From Ectorhizobium quercum (GTDB lineage: Bacteria; Pseudomonadota; Alphaproteobacteria; Rhizobiales; Rhizobiaceae), in the NCBI RefSeq assembly GCF_026552795.1, contig NZ_JANFPI010000001.1:186001-250000 (forward strand): a DNA stretch of 64,000 nucleotides, written 5' to 3'. Under the pieces are notes generated by a model, which worked only from the letters and a program-made list of their open reading frames with translations, was not told the origin of the DNA and did not search any database. Of this stretch, positions 28,960 to 37,239 are shown in pieces; within the stretch, counting starts at the first letter, position 1, and the number at the start of each line of letters is the position of its first letter. The translations under genes and the position numbers were made by a program.

Positions 28960-30267
28960 ATGATCCCGCAGGAAATCATTCGCCGCAAGCGCGACGGGCA
29001 GGAACTGACGGGGGGCGAAATCGCGGCCTTCATCGAGGGCCTGACCCGGGAAACCGTGTCGGAAGGACAGATCGCAGCCTTTGCGATGGCGACGTTCTTT
29101 CGTGGCATGAGCCGTGACGAGGTGATCGCGCTGACGCTTGCCATGCGCGATTCCGGCGACGTCCTGACGTGGTTGGATGCGGGCAGGCCGGTGGTCGACA
29201 AGCATTCGACCGGCGGCGTCGGCGACAATGTCTCGCTGATGCTGGCGCCCGTGGTCGCCGCCTGCGGCCTTGTCGTGCCGATGATTTCGGGCCGGGGCCT
29301 CGGCCACACGGGCGGCACGCTGGACAAACTCCAGTCGATTCCGGGATATGACGTCATGCCCGGCGAGGCGGCTCTGCGCCGCGTGGTCGGGGATGTCGGC
29401 TGCGCCATCATCGGCCAGACCGGCGATCTCGCCCCCGCCGACAAGCGCCTCTATGCTATCCGCGACGTGACGGCGACGGTCGAATCCGTTCCGCTCATCA
29501 CCGCGTCCATCCTGTCGAAGAAGTTGGCGGCGGGGCTGGAAAGCCTCGTGCTCGACGTCAAGTGTGGCAACGGCGCCTTCATGGCGAGCCGGGAGGATGC
29601 CGAGGCTCTCGCCCGCTCGCTGGTCGACGTGGCGAATGGTGCGGGCGTGAAGACGGCGGCGCTACTCACCGACATGAACGAGCCGCTGGCGGATGCCGCC
29701 GGCAATGCCGTGGAAGTCGCCAATGCCGTTGCCTTCCTGCGCGGCGAAAAGGCCGGCACGCGGCTCGACGAGGTGACGTTCGCGCTGGCCGCCGAAATGC
29801 TGGTTCAGGCCGGCAAGGCTCCTGATCGTGCCGCTGCCGAGGCGCAGGCGCGCCGAGCTCTGGAAAGCGGTGCGGCGGCGGACATCTTCGCCCGCATGGT
29901 CCATGCGCTCGGCGGTCCGGCCGATTTCATCGAAAGGCCGACGGCCTATCTGGCGCAGGCACCGGTGATCAGGCCCGTTCCGGCCGTGGCGAGCGGTTTC
30001 CTCGCCGCCTGCGAAACCCGGGATGTCGGCATCGCCGTTCTGGAACTCGGCGGCGGCCGCAAGCGCCCGCAGGACGATATCGACCACCGGGTCGGCTTTT
30101 CGGATATTCTGCCGTTGGGCGAGCGCGTCGAGAAGGGCGTGCCCTTCGCCTTCGTGCATGCCGCCGACGAGGCGGCGGCGGAAAGGGCGCTCGTTCGCCT
30201 CCAGTCGGCCTACACGATCGCGGCCGACGCGCCGGCGTCGCGTCCCGTGATCCTCACGCGGTTCTAG
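28960..30267 (+). CDS. deoA: Thymidine phosphorylase
   Basis: 435 residues. The KHSTGGVGDNVSLMLAPVVAACG segment near residues 84-106 is the family signature, followed by GRGLGHTGGTLDKL and KLAAGLESLVLDVKCGNGAFM. Phosphorolyses thymidine to thymine and deoxyribose-1-phosphate. The start MIPQEIIRRKRDG fits the family; an upstream extension in this frame lies over deoC. Last gene of the plus-strand nucleoside operon; an IS remnant follows about 100 bp downstream. Confidence 0.95.
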   Translation: MIPQEIIRRKRDGQELTGGEIAAFIEGLTRETVSEGQIAAFAMATFFRGMSRDEVIALTLAMRDSGDVLTWLDAGRPVVDKHSTGGVGDNVSLMLAPVVAACGLVVPMISGRGLGHTGGTLDKLQSIPGYDVMPGEAALRRVVGDVGCAIIGQTGDLAPADKRLYAIRDVTATVESVPLITASILSKKLAAGLESLVLDVKCGNGAFMASREDAEALARSLVDVANGAGVKTAALLTDMNEPLADAAGNAVEVANAVAFLRGEKAGTRLDEVTFALAAEMLVQAGKAPDRAAAEAQARRALESGAAADIFARMVHALGGPADFIERPTAYLAQAPVIRPVPAVASGFLAACETRDVGIAVLELGGGRKRPQDDIDHRVGFSDILPLGERVEKGVPFAFVHAADEAAAERALVRLQSAYTIAADAPASRPVILTRF

Positions 30268-30371
30268 AGTGCCGTGCGTCCAAATAGACGCAGTAGGTCA
30301 AAACCCAATCAACCTTTTAAGAAATTTTGTCTTTCCTGATTCACTACCGGGTGCTGATCGGGAGAAGCTAG

Positions 30372-30690
30372 ATGGCTTTGTTTTGGCTGCCGGATGATGC
30401 ATGGTGGACGACAGTCTGGTGATTTCAGGTATTATCCACGTTTTGAAGATTGACAGCCGTTGGTGTGATTGTCCTGTCGATTATGGCCCCTCGACGAAGG
30501 TCATTTCTGGTCGGCGCAACCGAAAGAGAGCCGTTCGCCATGACCCGCAGCGATACCGGGGGCGGCACGTGATCGAAAACGCCTCTTGTCGTCTCAAGGA
30601 TTTTCGACACATTGTTAACCGTTGCGACAAATTGGCCACCACTTCCTGTTGGAGGTGTCATTGGCTACCATAATATCATTCTGGCTTTGA
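30372..30690 (+). pseudogene. Degenerate, internally deleted IS5-type transposase
   Basis: Three pieces in shifting frames read as one IS5-family (IS427-like) transposase. MALFWLPDDAW (30372) is the usual N terminus. VDDSLVISGIIHVLK and RWCDCPVDYGPST (30404 on) are the N-terminal domain. RRNRKRAVRHDPQRYRGRH, VIENASCRLKDFRHIVNR and finally LATIISFWL (ending at a TGA at 30688-30690) are the C-terminal end. The central catalytic portion is missing, so it cannot be active. No terminal inverted repeats were identified. Confidence 0.75.
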
Positions 30691-30701
30691 GAGGTGACGT
30701 C

Positions 30702-31016
30702 ATGCTCAACCCGGTGATGAACAACACAAAATGGGACGAACTCAGGCTGGAGATGCATGCGCTAACGCCGCCCCCGGCATGGAGTACAGTTTCCACGGCT
30801 GGCTACGACCACGGGCCTGATCGGGAATGGTTCTACCACTTTAAAGAAGGCGGTTACGATGACATTGTCCACGTCGATATCCAGGTCGAAACGCCTGGCC
30901 AGCGTGAACTTGTCAGATCAGTACTCAGAAAAGTGCATGTGCCGGGCGAGGAAATCTCTGAGGGCTTTCGCGTGTTCGGCTATCTTCAGGATGGCCAAGG
31001 GGCTGAGTACATTTGA
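30702..31016 (+). CDS. Small hypothetical protein
   Basis: 104 residues, soluble and acidic, no signal peptide or membrane segment. The start MLNPVMNNTKWDELRLEM is supported by GAGAGGTGACGTC just upstream; an alternative 30-residue longer frame runs through the transposase remnant. Features WFYHFKEGGYDDIVHVDIQV and LRKVHVPGEEISEGFRVFGY. It may belong to the DUF6678-type family, but I am not certain. Base usage is less GC-biased than neighbouring genes and it directly abuts the IS remnant. Confidence 0.55.
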   Translation: MLNPVMNNTKWDELRLEMHALTPPPAWSTVSTAGYDHGPDREWFYHFKEGGYDDIVHVDIQVETPGQRELVRSVLRKVHVPGEEISEGFRVFGYLQDGQGAEYI

Positions 31017-31138
31017 AACCTTCGTACTCGGCTGATTGAGTCTGAGTCCTAATGACGCTCTATCTGTTTGAATTTAAAGAATTTTAAGAAAAGTGAAGCG
31101 GTTTTCCGTCAGGAAATGCGTAAAATAAGATAAGCCGG

Positions 31139-31666
31139 TCAGTCGACCAGTCGCATTTGCCCGCCTTCCACCTTGTAGGCGGAGAGCTGCCTCAGGAAGG
31201 TGTTTCCGATCAGCGTCGCCGACAGCGCGTCGTCCTTCAGGACCAGCGCCGCGACGTTGCGGACGCGCACCGGGCCGATCTCGACGCGGTCGAGCGTCAC
31301 CAGCGCGCCCGTGATGCTGCCGTTGGCGGTGGCGACCGGATAGTCGAACCTGAGCGCCGCGGCGCCGAAGCCCAGCCGCCGGGCGACGCTTTCGGGCAGC
31401 GTCACGAAGGATGCGCCGGTGTCGACCAGGGCGTCCACGGATTTGCCGTTCATGCGGAACGTACCGAGGTAATGGCCACGACTGTCGGAGGCGAGCGTCG
31501 CCGCACCACGGCTGGCGGCGGACTGCGTTTCGACTTTTTGCGGAACGGTGGCCATCGCCCGGGCCTCGGCCTGTGGCCGCAGCGCGAAGCGCTCCAGGTA
31601 GGCCGGCACCTGCGTGGCGGCGGCGGCGATCACGCCGGCGATGAGGATGAGGCTGCGCATCGACAT
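31139..31666 (-). CDS. TIGR02281-type clan AA aspartic protease, exported
   Basis: 175 residues. N-terminal hydrophobic segment (about 3-20) acts as signal or anchor, then a retropepsin-like domain with ALVDTGASFVTLPESVARRLG near 90 (catalytic DTGA) and GNTFLRQL toward the C terminus. Such single-domain aspartic proteases are widespread in rhizobia, with unknown substrates. Minus strand, between the IS remnant region and upp; not obviously in an operon. Confidence 0.85.
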   Translation of the reverse strand: MSMRSLILIAGVIAAAATQVPAYLERFALRPQAEARAMATVPQKVETQSAASRGAATLASDSRGHYLGTFRMNGKSVDALVDTGASFVTLPESVARRLGFGAAALRFDYPVATANGSITGALVTLDRVEIGPVRVRNVAALVLKDDALSATLIGNTFLRQLSAYKVEGGQMRLVD

Positions 31667-31732
31667 GAAACGGTTCCGAGGGCGATTGCATTCGCAGCGA
31701 ACGTCGCAGGCCGGCGCTGATATGCCGTTAAA

Positions 31733-31767
31733 CCCGTCCCGGCAATTTTAACGAATGCCGGAACGGG
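31733..31767 (-). terminator. Terminator after upp
   Basis: On the minus strand CCCGTTCCGGCA pairs with TGCCGGGACGGG (one G-T wobble) around an 11-nt loop, followed by TTT. Begins 14 bp beyond the upp stop. Confidence 0.65.
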
Positions 31768-31780
31768 ACGATCCACGGGA

Positions 31781-32410
31781 TCATTTCGTGCCGTACATGC
31801 GGTCGCCGGCGTCGCCGAGACCGGGCACGATATAGCCCTTCTCGTTGAGATGGCTGTCGATGGAGGCGGTATAGACCGGCACGTCCGGGTGCGCGGCGCG
31901 GAAGTTCTCGATGCCTTCCGGCGCGGCCAGCAGGCAGAGGAAGCGCAGGTTCTTCGCGCCCCGCTCCTTCAGCTTGTCGACGGCGGCGATCGAGGAATTG
32001 CCGGTCGCGAGCATCGGGTCGACGACGATGACCAGGCGCTCGGCGATGTCTTCCGGGGCCTTGAAGTAATATTCGACCGGCTTGAGCGTTTCGTGGTCGC
32101 GATAGACGCCGACATGCGAGACGCGGGCCGAGGGAACGAGGTCGAGCATGCCTTCCAGCAGGCCGTTGCCGGCGCGCAGGATCGAGGCGAAGACCAGTTT
32201 CTTGCCTTCGAGAACGGGCGATTCAATCGTCTCGAGCGGCGTTTCGATGGTCTTCATCGTCAGTTCGAGGTCGCGCGTCACCTCGTAGCAGAGCAGCGTC
32301 GAAATTTCGCGCAGCAATCGCCGGAAGCTTCCGGTCGAGGTTTCCTTGCAGCGCATGATGGTCAGCTTGTGCTGGACAAGCGGGTGTTTGATAACGGTCA
32401 CGCCATTCAT
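31781..32410 (-). CDS. upp: Uracil phosphoribosyltransferase
   Basis: 209 residues, standard size. [11 protein letters not shown] near the N terminus and the PRPP-binding [14 protein letters not shown] at about 125-138 are diagnostic, with the C-terminal [13 protein letters not shown] typical of Upp. Converts uracil plus PRPP to UMP. The start [10 protein letters not shown] follows GGGGAGC; an in-frame ATG six codons upstream is less likely. Last gene of deoB-add-upp; add ends 39 bp upstream. Confidence 0.96.
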   Translation of the reverse strand: MNGVTVIKHPLVQHKLTIMRCKETSTGSFRRLLREISTLLCYEVTRDLELTMKTIETPLETIESPVLEGKKLVFASILRAGNGLLEGMLDLVPSARVSHVGVYRDHETLKPVEYYFKAPEDIAERLVIVVDPMLATGNSSIAAVDKLKERGAKNLRFLCLLAAPEGIENFRAAHPDVPVYTASIDSHLNEKGYIVPGLGDAGDRMYGTK

Positions 32411-32449
32411 TGGAAGCTCCCCGGCCACTGGTTCTTTATCTTTTGTTTT

Positions 32450-33496
32450 TCACGGAAGCCGCGGCGCCGCAAGGGGTTCGTCCGCGCAACGGCGCACCGT
32501 CCCCAGAAGGCGTGCCCGTGTTTCCTCGTCGACGAATGCGGCTTCGATGGCGGTGCGCGTCGTGGCGAGAAGCCGTTCGCGGGAGAGGCCGAAGACTGTT
32601 TCCGCCCGCTCGTATTCCATCGCCAGCGTCGTGTGGAAGAAGGGCGGATCGTCGGCGTTCAGCGTCACGCGCACGCCGGCCTCGATGAAATCCGTCAGCG
32701 GGTGGCTTTCATAGTCGGGGAAGACCTGGAGTGCGATGTTCGAGCCCGGGCAGACCTCCAGCACCGTGCCGAGATCGGCAAGCCGCCTGACGAGATCGGC
32801 ATCCTCTGCCGCCCGCACGCCGTGGCCGATGCGCGACGGGCGCACCAGATCGAGCGCGTCGGCCACGCTTTGCGGGCCGGTCAGTTCGCCGGCATGGATG
32901 GTCAGCCCCAGGTCGGCATCGCGGGCGATGTCGAAGGCGGGGACATAATCGGCGACGCGGTTCATCCGCTCGTCTCCGGCCATGTTGAAGCCGGTGACGA
33001 GCGGGTGCCTGTGCAGGTGCCGCGCCGTTTCGCGCGCACGGCGCAGCACGTTTTCCGGGCCGAGATGCCGCTCGCCGATGATCGTCATGCGGGATTCGAT
33101 GCCGGTCTTTTCCCTTGCCGCGAGCATGCCGGCGGCAAGCCCTTCCAGATAGGCGTCCGCCGGCAGCCCGACCGCCTCGCCATGATCGGGCGAGACGAAA
33201 AGCTCGCTGTAGATCGTGCCGAAGGAGGCAAGCTCCAGCAGGTAGGTTTCCGCCAGGCGGGCATAGTCTTCCGGCGTCCGGAAAAGGCCGGCGACGAGAT
33301 CGTAGGCGGCGATGAAGCTGGTGAAGTCCTCCCACATATAGGCGTTGCCGCGGATGAAGCGGGAGGTGTCGACGCCGTATTTGCGGGCCTGTTCCAGCGC
33401 CAGCGCGGGCGTTGCCGCGCCTTCGATGTGGCAATGCAGTTCGGCTTTGGGCAGTTCGGCTTTGGGCAGCTCGGCCTTGGGGACAGTGCCGGTCAC
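32450..33496 (-). CDS. add: Adenosine deaminase
   Basis: 348 residues, starting at a GTG that overlaps the deoB stop. Metal-binding ELHCHIEG follows the start, then LTIHAGE, GHG and the LNADDPPFF aspartate motif, all as in adenosine deaminases. Converts adenosine to inosine (or a related purine deamination). The N terminus carries three consecutive PKAEL units before the metal site, encoded by a 15-bp tandem repeat. Probably co-transcribed with deoB and upp. Confidence 0.93.
   Translation of the reverse strand: MTGTVPKAELPKAELPKAELHCHIEGAATPALALEQARKYGVDTSRFIRGNAYMWEDFTSFIAAYDLVAGLFRTPEDYARLAETYLLELASFGTIYSELFVSPDHGEAVGLPADAYLEGLAAGMLAAREKTGIESRMTIIGERHLGPENVLRRARETARHLHRHPLVTGFNMAGDERMNRVADYVPAFDIARDADLGLTIHAGELTGPQSVADALDLVRPSRIGHGVRAAEDADLVRRLADLGTVLEVCPGSNIALQVFPDYESHPLTDFIEAGVRVTLNADDPPFFHTTLAMEYERAETVFGLSRERLLATTRTAIEAAFVDEETRARLLGTVRRCADEPLAAPRLP
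33437..33481. repeat. 15-bp tandem repeat, three copies, inside add
   Basis: CAGTTCGGCTTTGGG occurs at 33437-33451 and 33452-33466 identically, and with two changes at 33467-33481. It encodes PKAEL three times just before the catalytic HCH motif of adenosine deaminase. Length change would be in frame. Confidence 0.9.
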
Positions 33497-34713
33497 AGGA
33501 AGCTCTTTCCGTGCGGGCCGGGTTCGAGGCCGAGATGGGCGGCGACGGTCTCGCCGATATCGGCATAGGTGTCGCGCACGCCGATGGAGCGTGAGCGCAG
33601 GCCGGGGCCGAAAACCAGCACCGGCACGCGCTCGCGGGTATGGTCGGTGCCGCGCCAGGTCGGATCGCAGCCGTGATCGGCGGTGACAACGACGATATCG
33701 CCGTTTTTCAGGCGGCGGTGGATGTCCGGAACGACGTAGTCGAAGGCTTCCAGCGCGGCGGCATAGCCGGGCACGTCGCGGCGGTGGCCGTAGGCCTGGT
33801 CGAAATCGACCAGATTGGTGAAGACCAGATCGCCGTCGCCGGCCTCCTCCATGACCTGAAGGGACGCCTCGACGAGCGCCGCATTGCCGTTGGCCTTGAT
33901 GACGCGGCTGACACCCTGATGGGCATAGATGTCGCCCACCTTGCCGATGGCGTGGACCTGCCCCCCGGCGAACGTCACCCGGGCGAGCAGGGTCGGCTCC
34001 GGTGGCGGCACGGCGAAGTCGCGGCGGTTGCCGGTGCGGGTGAATGTGGCGGCGGTTTCGCCGACGAAGGGTCGGGCGATGACGCGGCCGATGTTCAGCG
34101 GATCGAGCAGGCGGCGCACCACCTGGCACAGCGCGATCAGCCGCTCGAGGCCGAAATGCTCCTCGTGCGCGGCGATCTGGAAAACGGAATCCGTCGAGGT
34201 GTAGCAGATCGGCATGCCGGTGCGGATATGCTCTTCGCCGAACCGGGTGAGCACGTCGGTGCCCGAGGCATGGCAATTGCCGAGAATGCCGGGAACGTCG
34301 CCGTCGCGGCAGATATCCTCGATCAGGTCCTGCGGGAAGGCGGTTTCGCCCGGCGGGAAATAGCCCCAGTCGAACGTCACCGGCACGCCGGCGATCTCCC
34401 AGTGGCCGGAAGGCGTGTCCTTGCCACGCGAGACCTCGCTCGCGGCGCCGGAAAGGCCGAAGATGCGCTCCGGCACCGGCATGCCGGCGGGAAAGTCGCC
34501 GCAGGCGAGCTTCGCCGCATGCAGAAGGCCGAGCGCGCTCAGATTGGGAAGCTGGAGCGGCCCCTGCCGCAGTCCGGCGCGATCGCCGGCGCCGGCCGCG
34601 CAGAATTCGGCGATGTGGCCGAGCGTGTTGGAACCGGCATCGCCATAGAGGGCTGCGTCGGGCGCCCCGCCTATGCCGAAGGAATCGAGAACGTAGATGA
34701 AGGCACGTGCCAT
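33493..34713 (-). CDS. deoB: Phosphopentomutase
   Basis: 406 residues of standard length. [19 protein letters not shown] holds the first metal-binding aspartate; [13 protein letters not shown] and the phosphoacceptor region [14 protein letters not shown] follow; [20 protein letters not shown] is the C-terminal metal site. Interconverts (deoxy)ribose-1- and -5-phosphate, linking PNP/DeoA to DeoC. The start MARAFIY is clear; the longer frame upstream extends into an intergenic hairpin. Confidence 0.96.
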   Translation of the reverse strand: MARAFIYVLDSFGIGGAPDAALYGDAGSNTLGHIAEFCAAGAGDRAGLRQGPLQLPNLSALGLLHAAKLACGDFPAGMPVPERIFGLSGAASEVSRGKDTPSGHWEIAGVPVTFDWGYFPPGETAFPQDLIEDICRDGDVPGILGNCHASGTDVLTRFGEEHIRTGMPICYTSTDSVFQIAAHEEHFGLERLIALCQVVRRLLDPLNIGRVIARPFVGETAATFTRTGNRRDFAVPPPEPTLLARVTFAGGQVHAIGKVGDIYAHQGVSRVIKANGNAALVEASLQVMEEAGDGDLVFTNLVDFDQAYGHRRDVPGYAAALEAFDYVVPDIHRRLKNGDIVVVTADHGCDPTWRGTDHTRERVPVLVFGPGLRSRSIGVRDTYADIGETVAAHLGLEPGPHGKSFL

Positions 34714-34735
34714 GATCGACCTATTCTGGAGACGC

Positions 34736-34772
34736 CCCGCGCCGCCCGTCGGACAGGGACGGGCGGCGCGGG
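34736..34772. other. Perfect 15-bp inverted repeat between tadE-like gene and deoB
   Basis: CCCGCGCCGCCCGTC (34736-34750) and its exact complement GACGGGCGGCGCGGG (34758-34772) flank a 7-nt loop. No T-run follows on either strand, so it is not a classical intrinsic terminator. It may slow or process transcripts between the minus-strand pilus gene and deoB. Confidence 0.8.
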
Positions 34773-34814
34773 TCAACCGTCAGATAGGGTGCCGGAGGCG
34801 GATTGGCAAGAAAC

Positions 34815-35411
34815 TCAGCTGGTAGGGCAGTCGCTGCACGCCACCGAACTGTCGACGCGCTGGCGGAAGAAATATTCGCGGCTGATGGTGATGTTCTTGA
34901 CGCTGGCCGGCACCAGGCTCGGCATGAACATCAGGATCTGGTGCGGTATCGAGACCCGCACATGCACGAGGAAAGAGTCCGGCACGGCGATGTCGGAGGG
35001 AAGGTCGTATTCCGTGCCCGTCGTGTGGGCGGCGTGGCCATCCTGCGCCCAGGACCAGTCCACGAGTGCCTTGCGGGTGCTGTCGATCTTGAGGGCGGTG
35101 ATCTCGATGGCGAGATTTTCGGTCGAATAGGGGGCGAAGATCGCGCTCGCCACATCCCCCATCGTTTCCAGCGTCGCCTTGTCGACCGCGTTGACCTGCG
35201 TGGTCAGGTCGGCGATGGCGCTGGCCGCCCGCGCCGTCCGCTTCGTGACGGAAAGGCCGACCGTCACCTCGAAGGCGGTGAGATAGAGCATCAGCAGAAG
35301 CGGCGCGATCATCGCGAATTCGACCGCGCCCATACCCGAGCGGTCCTTGCGGAGCCTCGAACAAAGGCGCTTGAATCTCGAAACGTCCGGCCGGCGGCCT
35401 GTCATGCGCAT
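34815..35411 (-). CDS. TadE-family pilus assembly pseudopilin
   Basis: 198 residues: basic N terminus, then DRSGMGAVEFAMIAPLLLMLYLTAFEVTVGL (about 23-53), the TadE-like leader with conserved Glu in a hydrophobic helix, followed by a periplasmic domain ending ACSDCPTS (CxxC). Minor pseudopilin of the Flp/Tad system, processed by the CpaA peptidase. Lies 4 bp downstream of a second TadE-like gene, so they form a pair. Confidence 0.85.
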   Translation of the reverse strand: MRMTGRRPDVSRFKRLCSRLRKDRSGMGAVEFAMIAPLLLMLYLTAFEVTVGLSVTKRTARAASAIADLTTQVNAVDKATLETMGDVASAIFAPYSTENLAIEITALKIDSTRKALVDWSWAQDGHAAHTTGTEYDLPSDIAVPDSFLVHVRVSIPHQILMFMPSLVPASVKNITISREYFFRQRVDSSVACSDCPTS

Positions 35412-35415
35412 GGTC

Positions 35416-36048
35416 CTATTGCGGGAAGGCTTCGTTCTTGTAGGCGGCGGTCGCCATGATGAGGAAATAGGAATTCGACCCGTCGGTGCCGAGCTTGATA
35501 TTGCTGATATAGGGGCGGACGAGATCGGTGATCACCTGCCACTTGTAATAGGCGCGGAGCATGTTGATCGTGCTCGGCCCGCCCGGATTGTACTGGAAGG
35601 TGCTGGTGTCCAGGTCGGAGCCCTCTCCCTCCTCCTCTTCCTCCAGCAGGGTGAAGTTCTTCGGTATGCTGGCGAAATCGGGAAAGCTGCGGATGTCGAG
35701 GTAGAGTTTGGACGGGACGTTGATCTCGGATTCGCTACAGGAAATGAGGATCGATACCTCCGCGCAGAACGCCCGCCGGAATTCCGGCTCCGTGCTGCTC
35801 GCGGCGGTGATCTGGCCGGTGCGCAGCTTGCGCGCCATCGTATCCACCGCGTTCGAGACGAGCTGCTCGCCGGTGAAGGCGATGAAGGTTTCGAAGATGG
35901 CGAAGACGATGACGAAGTAGGGAATGGCGAGAAGGGCGAACTCGATGGCCGCGGCGCCGTCGCGCGATCTTGCCAGGCGGGGCAGGAGACGCCGCAGGCG
36001 TCCTCGGCGGGAGACGTGCCGTTTCTTCTTGTTCTGTGCGTCGCTCAT
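35416..36048 (-). CDS. TadE/TadG-like pilus assembly protein
   Basis: 210 residues. Strongly basic N terminus (KKKRHVSRRGRLRRLL), then DGAAAIEFALLAIPYFVIVFAIFETF (about 30-55), the TadE-type transmembrane segment. The periplasmic domain has an unusual acidic run (EEEEEGEG) near 135. Tad pseudopilins help pilus biogenesis at the inner membrane. First of two co-oriented TadE-like genes. Confidence 0.83.
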   Translation of the reverse strand: MSDAQNKKKRHVSRRGRLRRLLPRLARSRDGAAAIEFALLAIPYFVIVFAIFETFIAFTGEQLVSNAVDTMARKLRTGQITAASSTEPEFRRAFCAEVSILISCSESEINVPSKLYLDIRSFPDFASIPKNFTLLEEEEEGEGSDLDTSTFQYNPGGPSTINMLRAYYKWQVITDLVRPYISNIKLGTDGSNSYFLIMATAAYKNEAFPQ

Positions 36049-36128
36049 GCCGGTATCCGCATCCAGTCAGGACTACGAGAGTAGGGCGAGAGGGGTTTAT
36101 TTTCCGTTTCCGTCCATTCCACCGGGTT

Positions 36129-36542
36129 TTATGGACCAGTGGCGCCCGCCTGCTGCACATGCTTCTCGCAGTTCGGGGCGCAGGAGAAGACGTTCCGTTC
36201 CGTCTGCTTGTAGACGCGCACCGTGTTTCCCTCGTCGATCGACACCAGAATCCGCTCGTCGACGATCGGATTGCCGTCGATATCCAGGAGAAGCAGGTTG
36301 GTGGTGCCGAAATTCTTGCCGGTCAGGACGATCGTGCGGGCATCCGCGACGGTGGCATCCGCAACCGCGGCGTTGCCGATGATGACCTTGGCCACCGGCC
36401 GGTCCAGCCGCAGCACGCGCGCATGGTTCATGTAGACGAGCAGCATGTCGCCTTCCGGGGCGGCGTTCGCCGGGCCGGCACTCAGCGGAAGAAAGACGCT
36501 TGCAGCCATCGCCAGACAGGAAAGCAGGTTCTTGAGGGTCAT
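36129..36542 (-). CDS. Secreted protein with CpaC N-terminal-like domain
   Basis: 137 residues from MTLKNLLSC (start uncertain; MTAAMTLK 12 nt upstream is possible, and the frame stays open to 36650). Signal peptide ends near SAGPANAA. The rest resembles the N-terminal domain of the secretin CpaC: VLRLDRPVAKVIIGNAAVAD, then GKNFGTTNLLLLDIDG. It lacks the secretin channel. The C terminus carries a cysteine pair (SCAPNCEKH). Divergent from pilA, so it may support the pilus secretin. Confidence 0.75.
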   Translation of the reverse strand: MTLKNLLSCLAMAASVFLPLSAGPANAAPEGDMLLVYMNHARVLRLDRPVAKVIIGNAAVADATVADARTIVLTGKNFGTTNLLLLDIDGNPIVDERILVSIDEGNTVRVYKQTERNVFSCAPNCEKHVQQAGATGP

Positions 36543-36711
36543 GGCCGCGGTCATCCCGAAAATGGACGTGAAAAGCTCCGTGCCGAAAATGAACCGGATG
36601 GGTGAACGAAGCGTTAAGCCCGCCTTCGCGGCGGCCGTATATAGAGGCAAACGCGTTGCCGGTCCGGGAAACGGCTCCGGGAAATACCGGGTTCGAATTC
36701 GCGTGGGCGCC

Positions 36712-36728
36712 TTAGCCTTTTGTTTACC
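36712..36728 (+). promoter_or_regulatory. CtrA-like box upstream of pilA (distal)
   Basis: TTAG-CCTTTTG-TTTACC has the exact 7-nt spacing of the CtrA consensus TTAA-N7-TTAAC with two mismatches. Lies 147 bp before the pilin start codon. The weaker of the two pilA sites. Confidence 0.35.
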
Positions 36729-36750
36729 AACGCCTCCTTTCGGCCCGCCT

Positions 36751-36767
36751 TTAGCGCCCTCTTAACC
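36751..36767 (+). promoter_or_regulatory. CtrA-like box upstream of pilA (proximal)
   Basis: TTAG-CGCCCTC-TTAACC matches TTAA-N7-TTAACC with one change and the correct spacing, 108 bp before the pilA start. In Caulobacter pilA is a direct CtrA target, and Rhizobiaceae encode CtrA. Function here is inferred. Confidence 0.5.
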
Positions 36768-36874
36768 CTGTTCCTTAAATCGCTGGAAATGAGCCTGCGC
36801 TAATTTGTGGCCAACCGAACAACGGAAACAGTTGTCGGACGTGCTGAAAAAACGAGTGGAGTTAGGAGAGAGTA

Positions 36875-37084
36875 ATGACCAAGCTTTTCGCAAAGTTCCT
36901 GAAAGACGAATCCGGCGCGACCGCCATCGAATACGGCCTGATCGCAGCCCTCATTTCCGTCGCCCTGATCACCGGCGCGACGACGCTCGGCAACACGCTG
37001 AACGAAACGTTCGGCGCGATCTCTGACCGGATGGGTGAAGCCCGGGATAACATCCCCGCTGGTGCCGGCGAGGGTGGTGGCTGA
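36875..37084 (+). CDS. pilA: Flp/Fap-type major pilin
   Basis: 69 residues. The prepilin leader MTKLFAKFLKDESGA precedes TAIEYGLIAALISVALITG, with the Gly-Ala processing region and conserved Glu-Tyr typical of Flp pilins. The C-terminal tail ends in a Gly-rich GAGEGGG. Forms the filament of the tight-adherence pilus after cleavage by CpaA. The SD GGAGAGAG precedes the ATG. Alone between its upstream control region and a terminator, consistent with high expression. Confidence 0.94.
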   Translation: MTKLFAKFLKDESGATAIEYGLIAALISVALITGATTLGNTLNETFGAISDRMGEARDNIPAGAGEGGG

Positions 37085-37112
37085 TCGCTTGCATCGGCTT
37101 ATGCTGATCGGA

Positions 37113-37140
37113 GCGCCCTGCGGTTTTCGCGGGGCGTTTT
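37113..37140 (+). terminator. Terminator after pilA
   Basis: GCGCCCTGCG-GTTTT-CGCGGGGCG stem (one G-T pair) followed by TTTT, about 29 bp after the pilin stop. It would isolate the abundant pilA transcript from cpaA. Confidence 0.75.
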
Positions 37141-37239
37141 CGTTTCGGCGCGATGCTGCCGCCCGTTCGCCCTTTCTTAAGGGCGCGGGCCTATCCTGAC
37201 AGCAATGATTGCCGATCTTTCGAAAGGAGCGCGCCGGAA

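Noticed and set aside
36762-36778. TTAACC...TTAA pair with 9-nt spacing upstream of pilA
   Set aside because: Spacing does not match the CtrA N7 rule; the overlapping TTAG-N7-TTAACC reading was kept instead.
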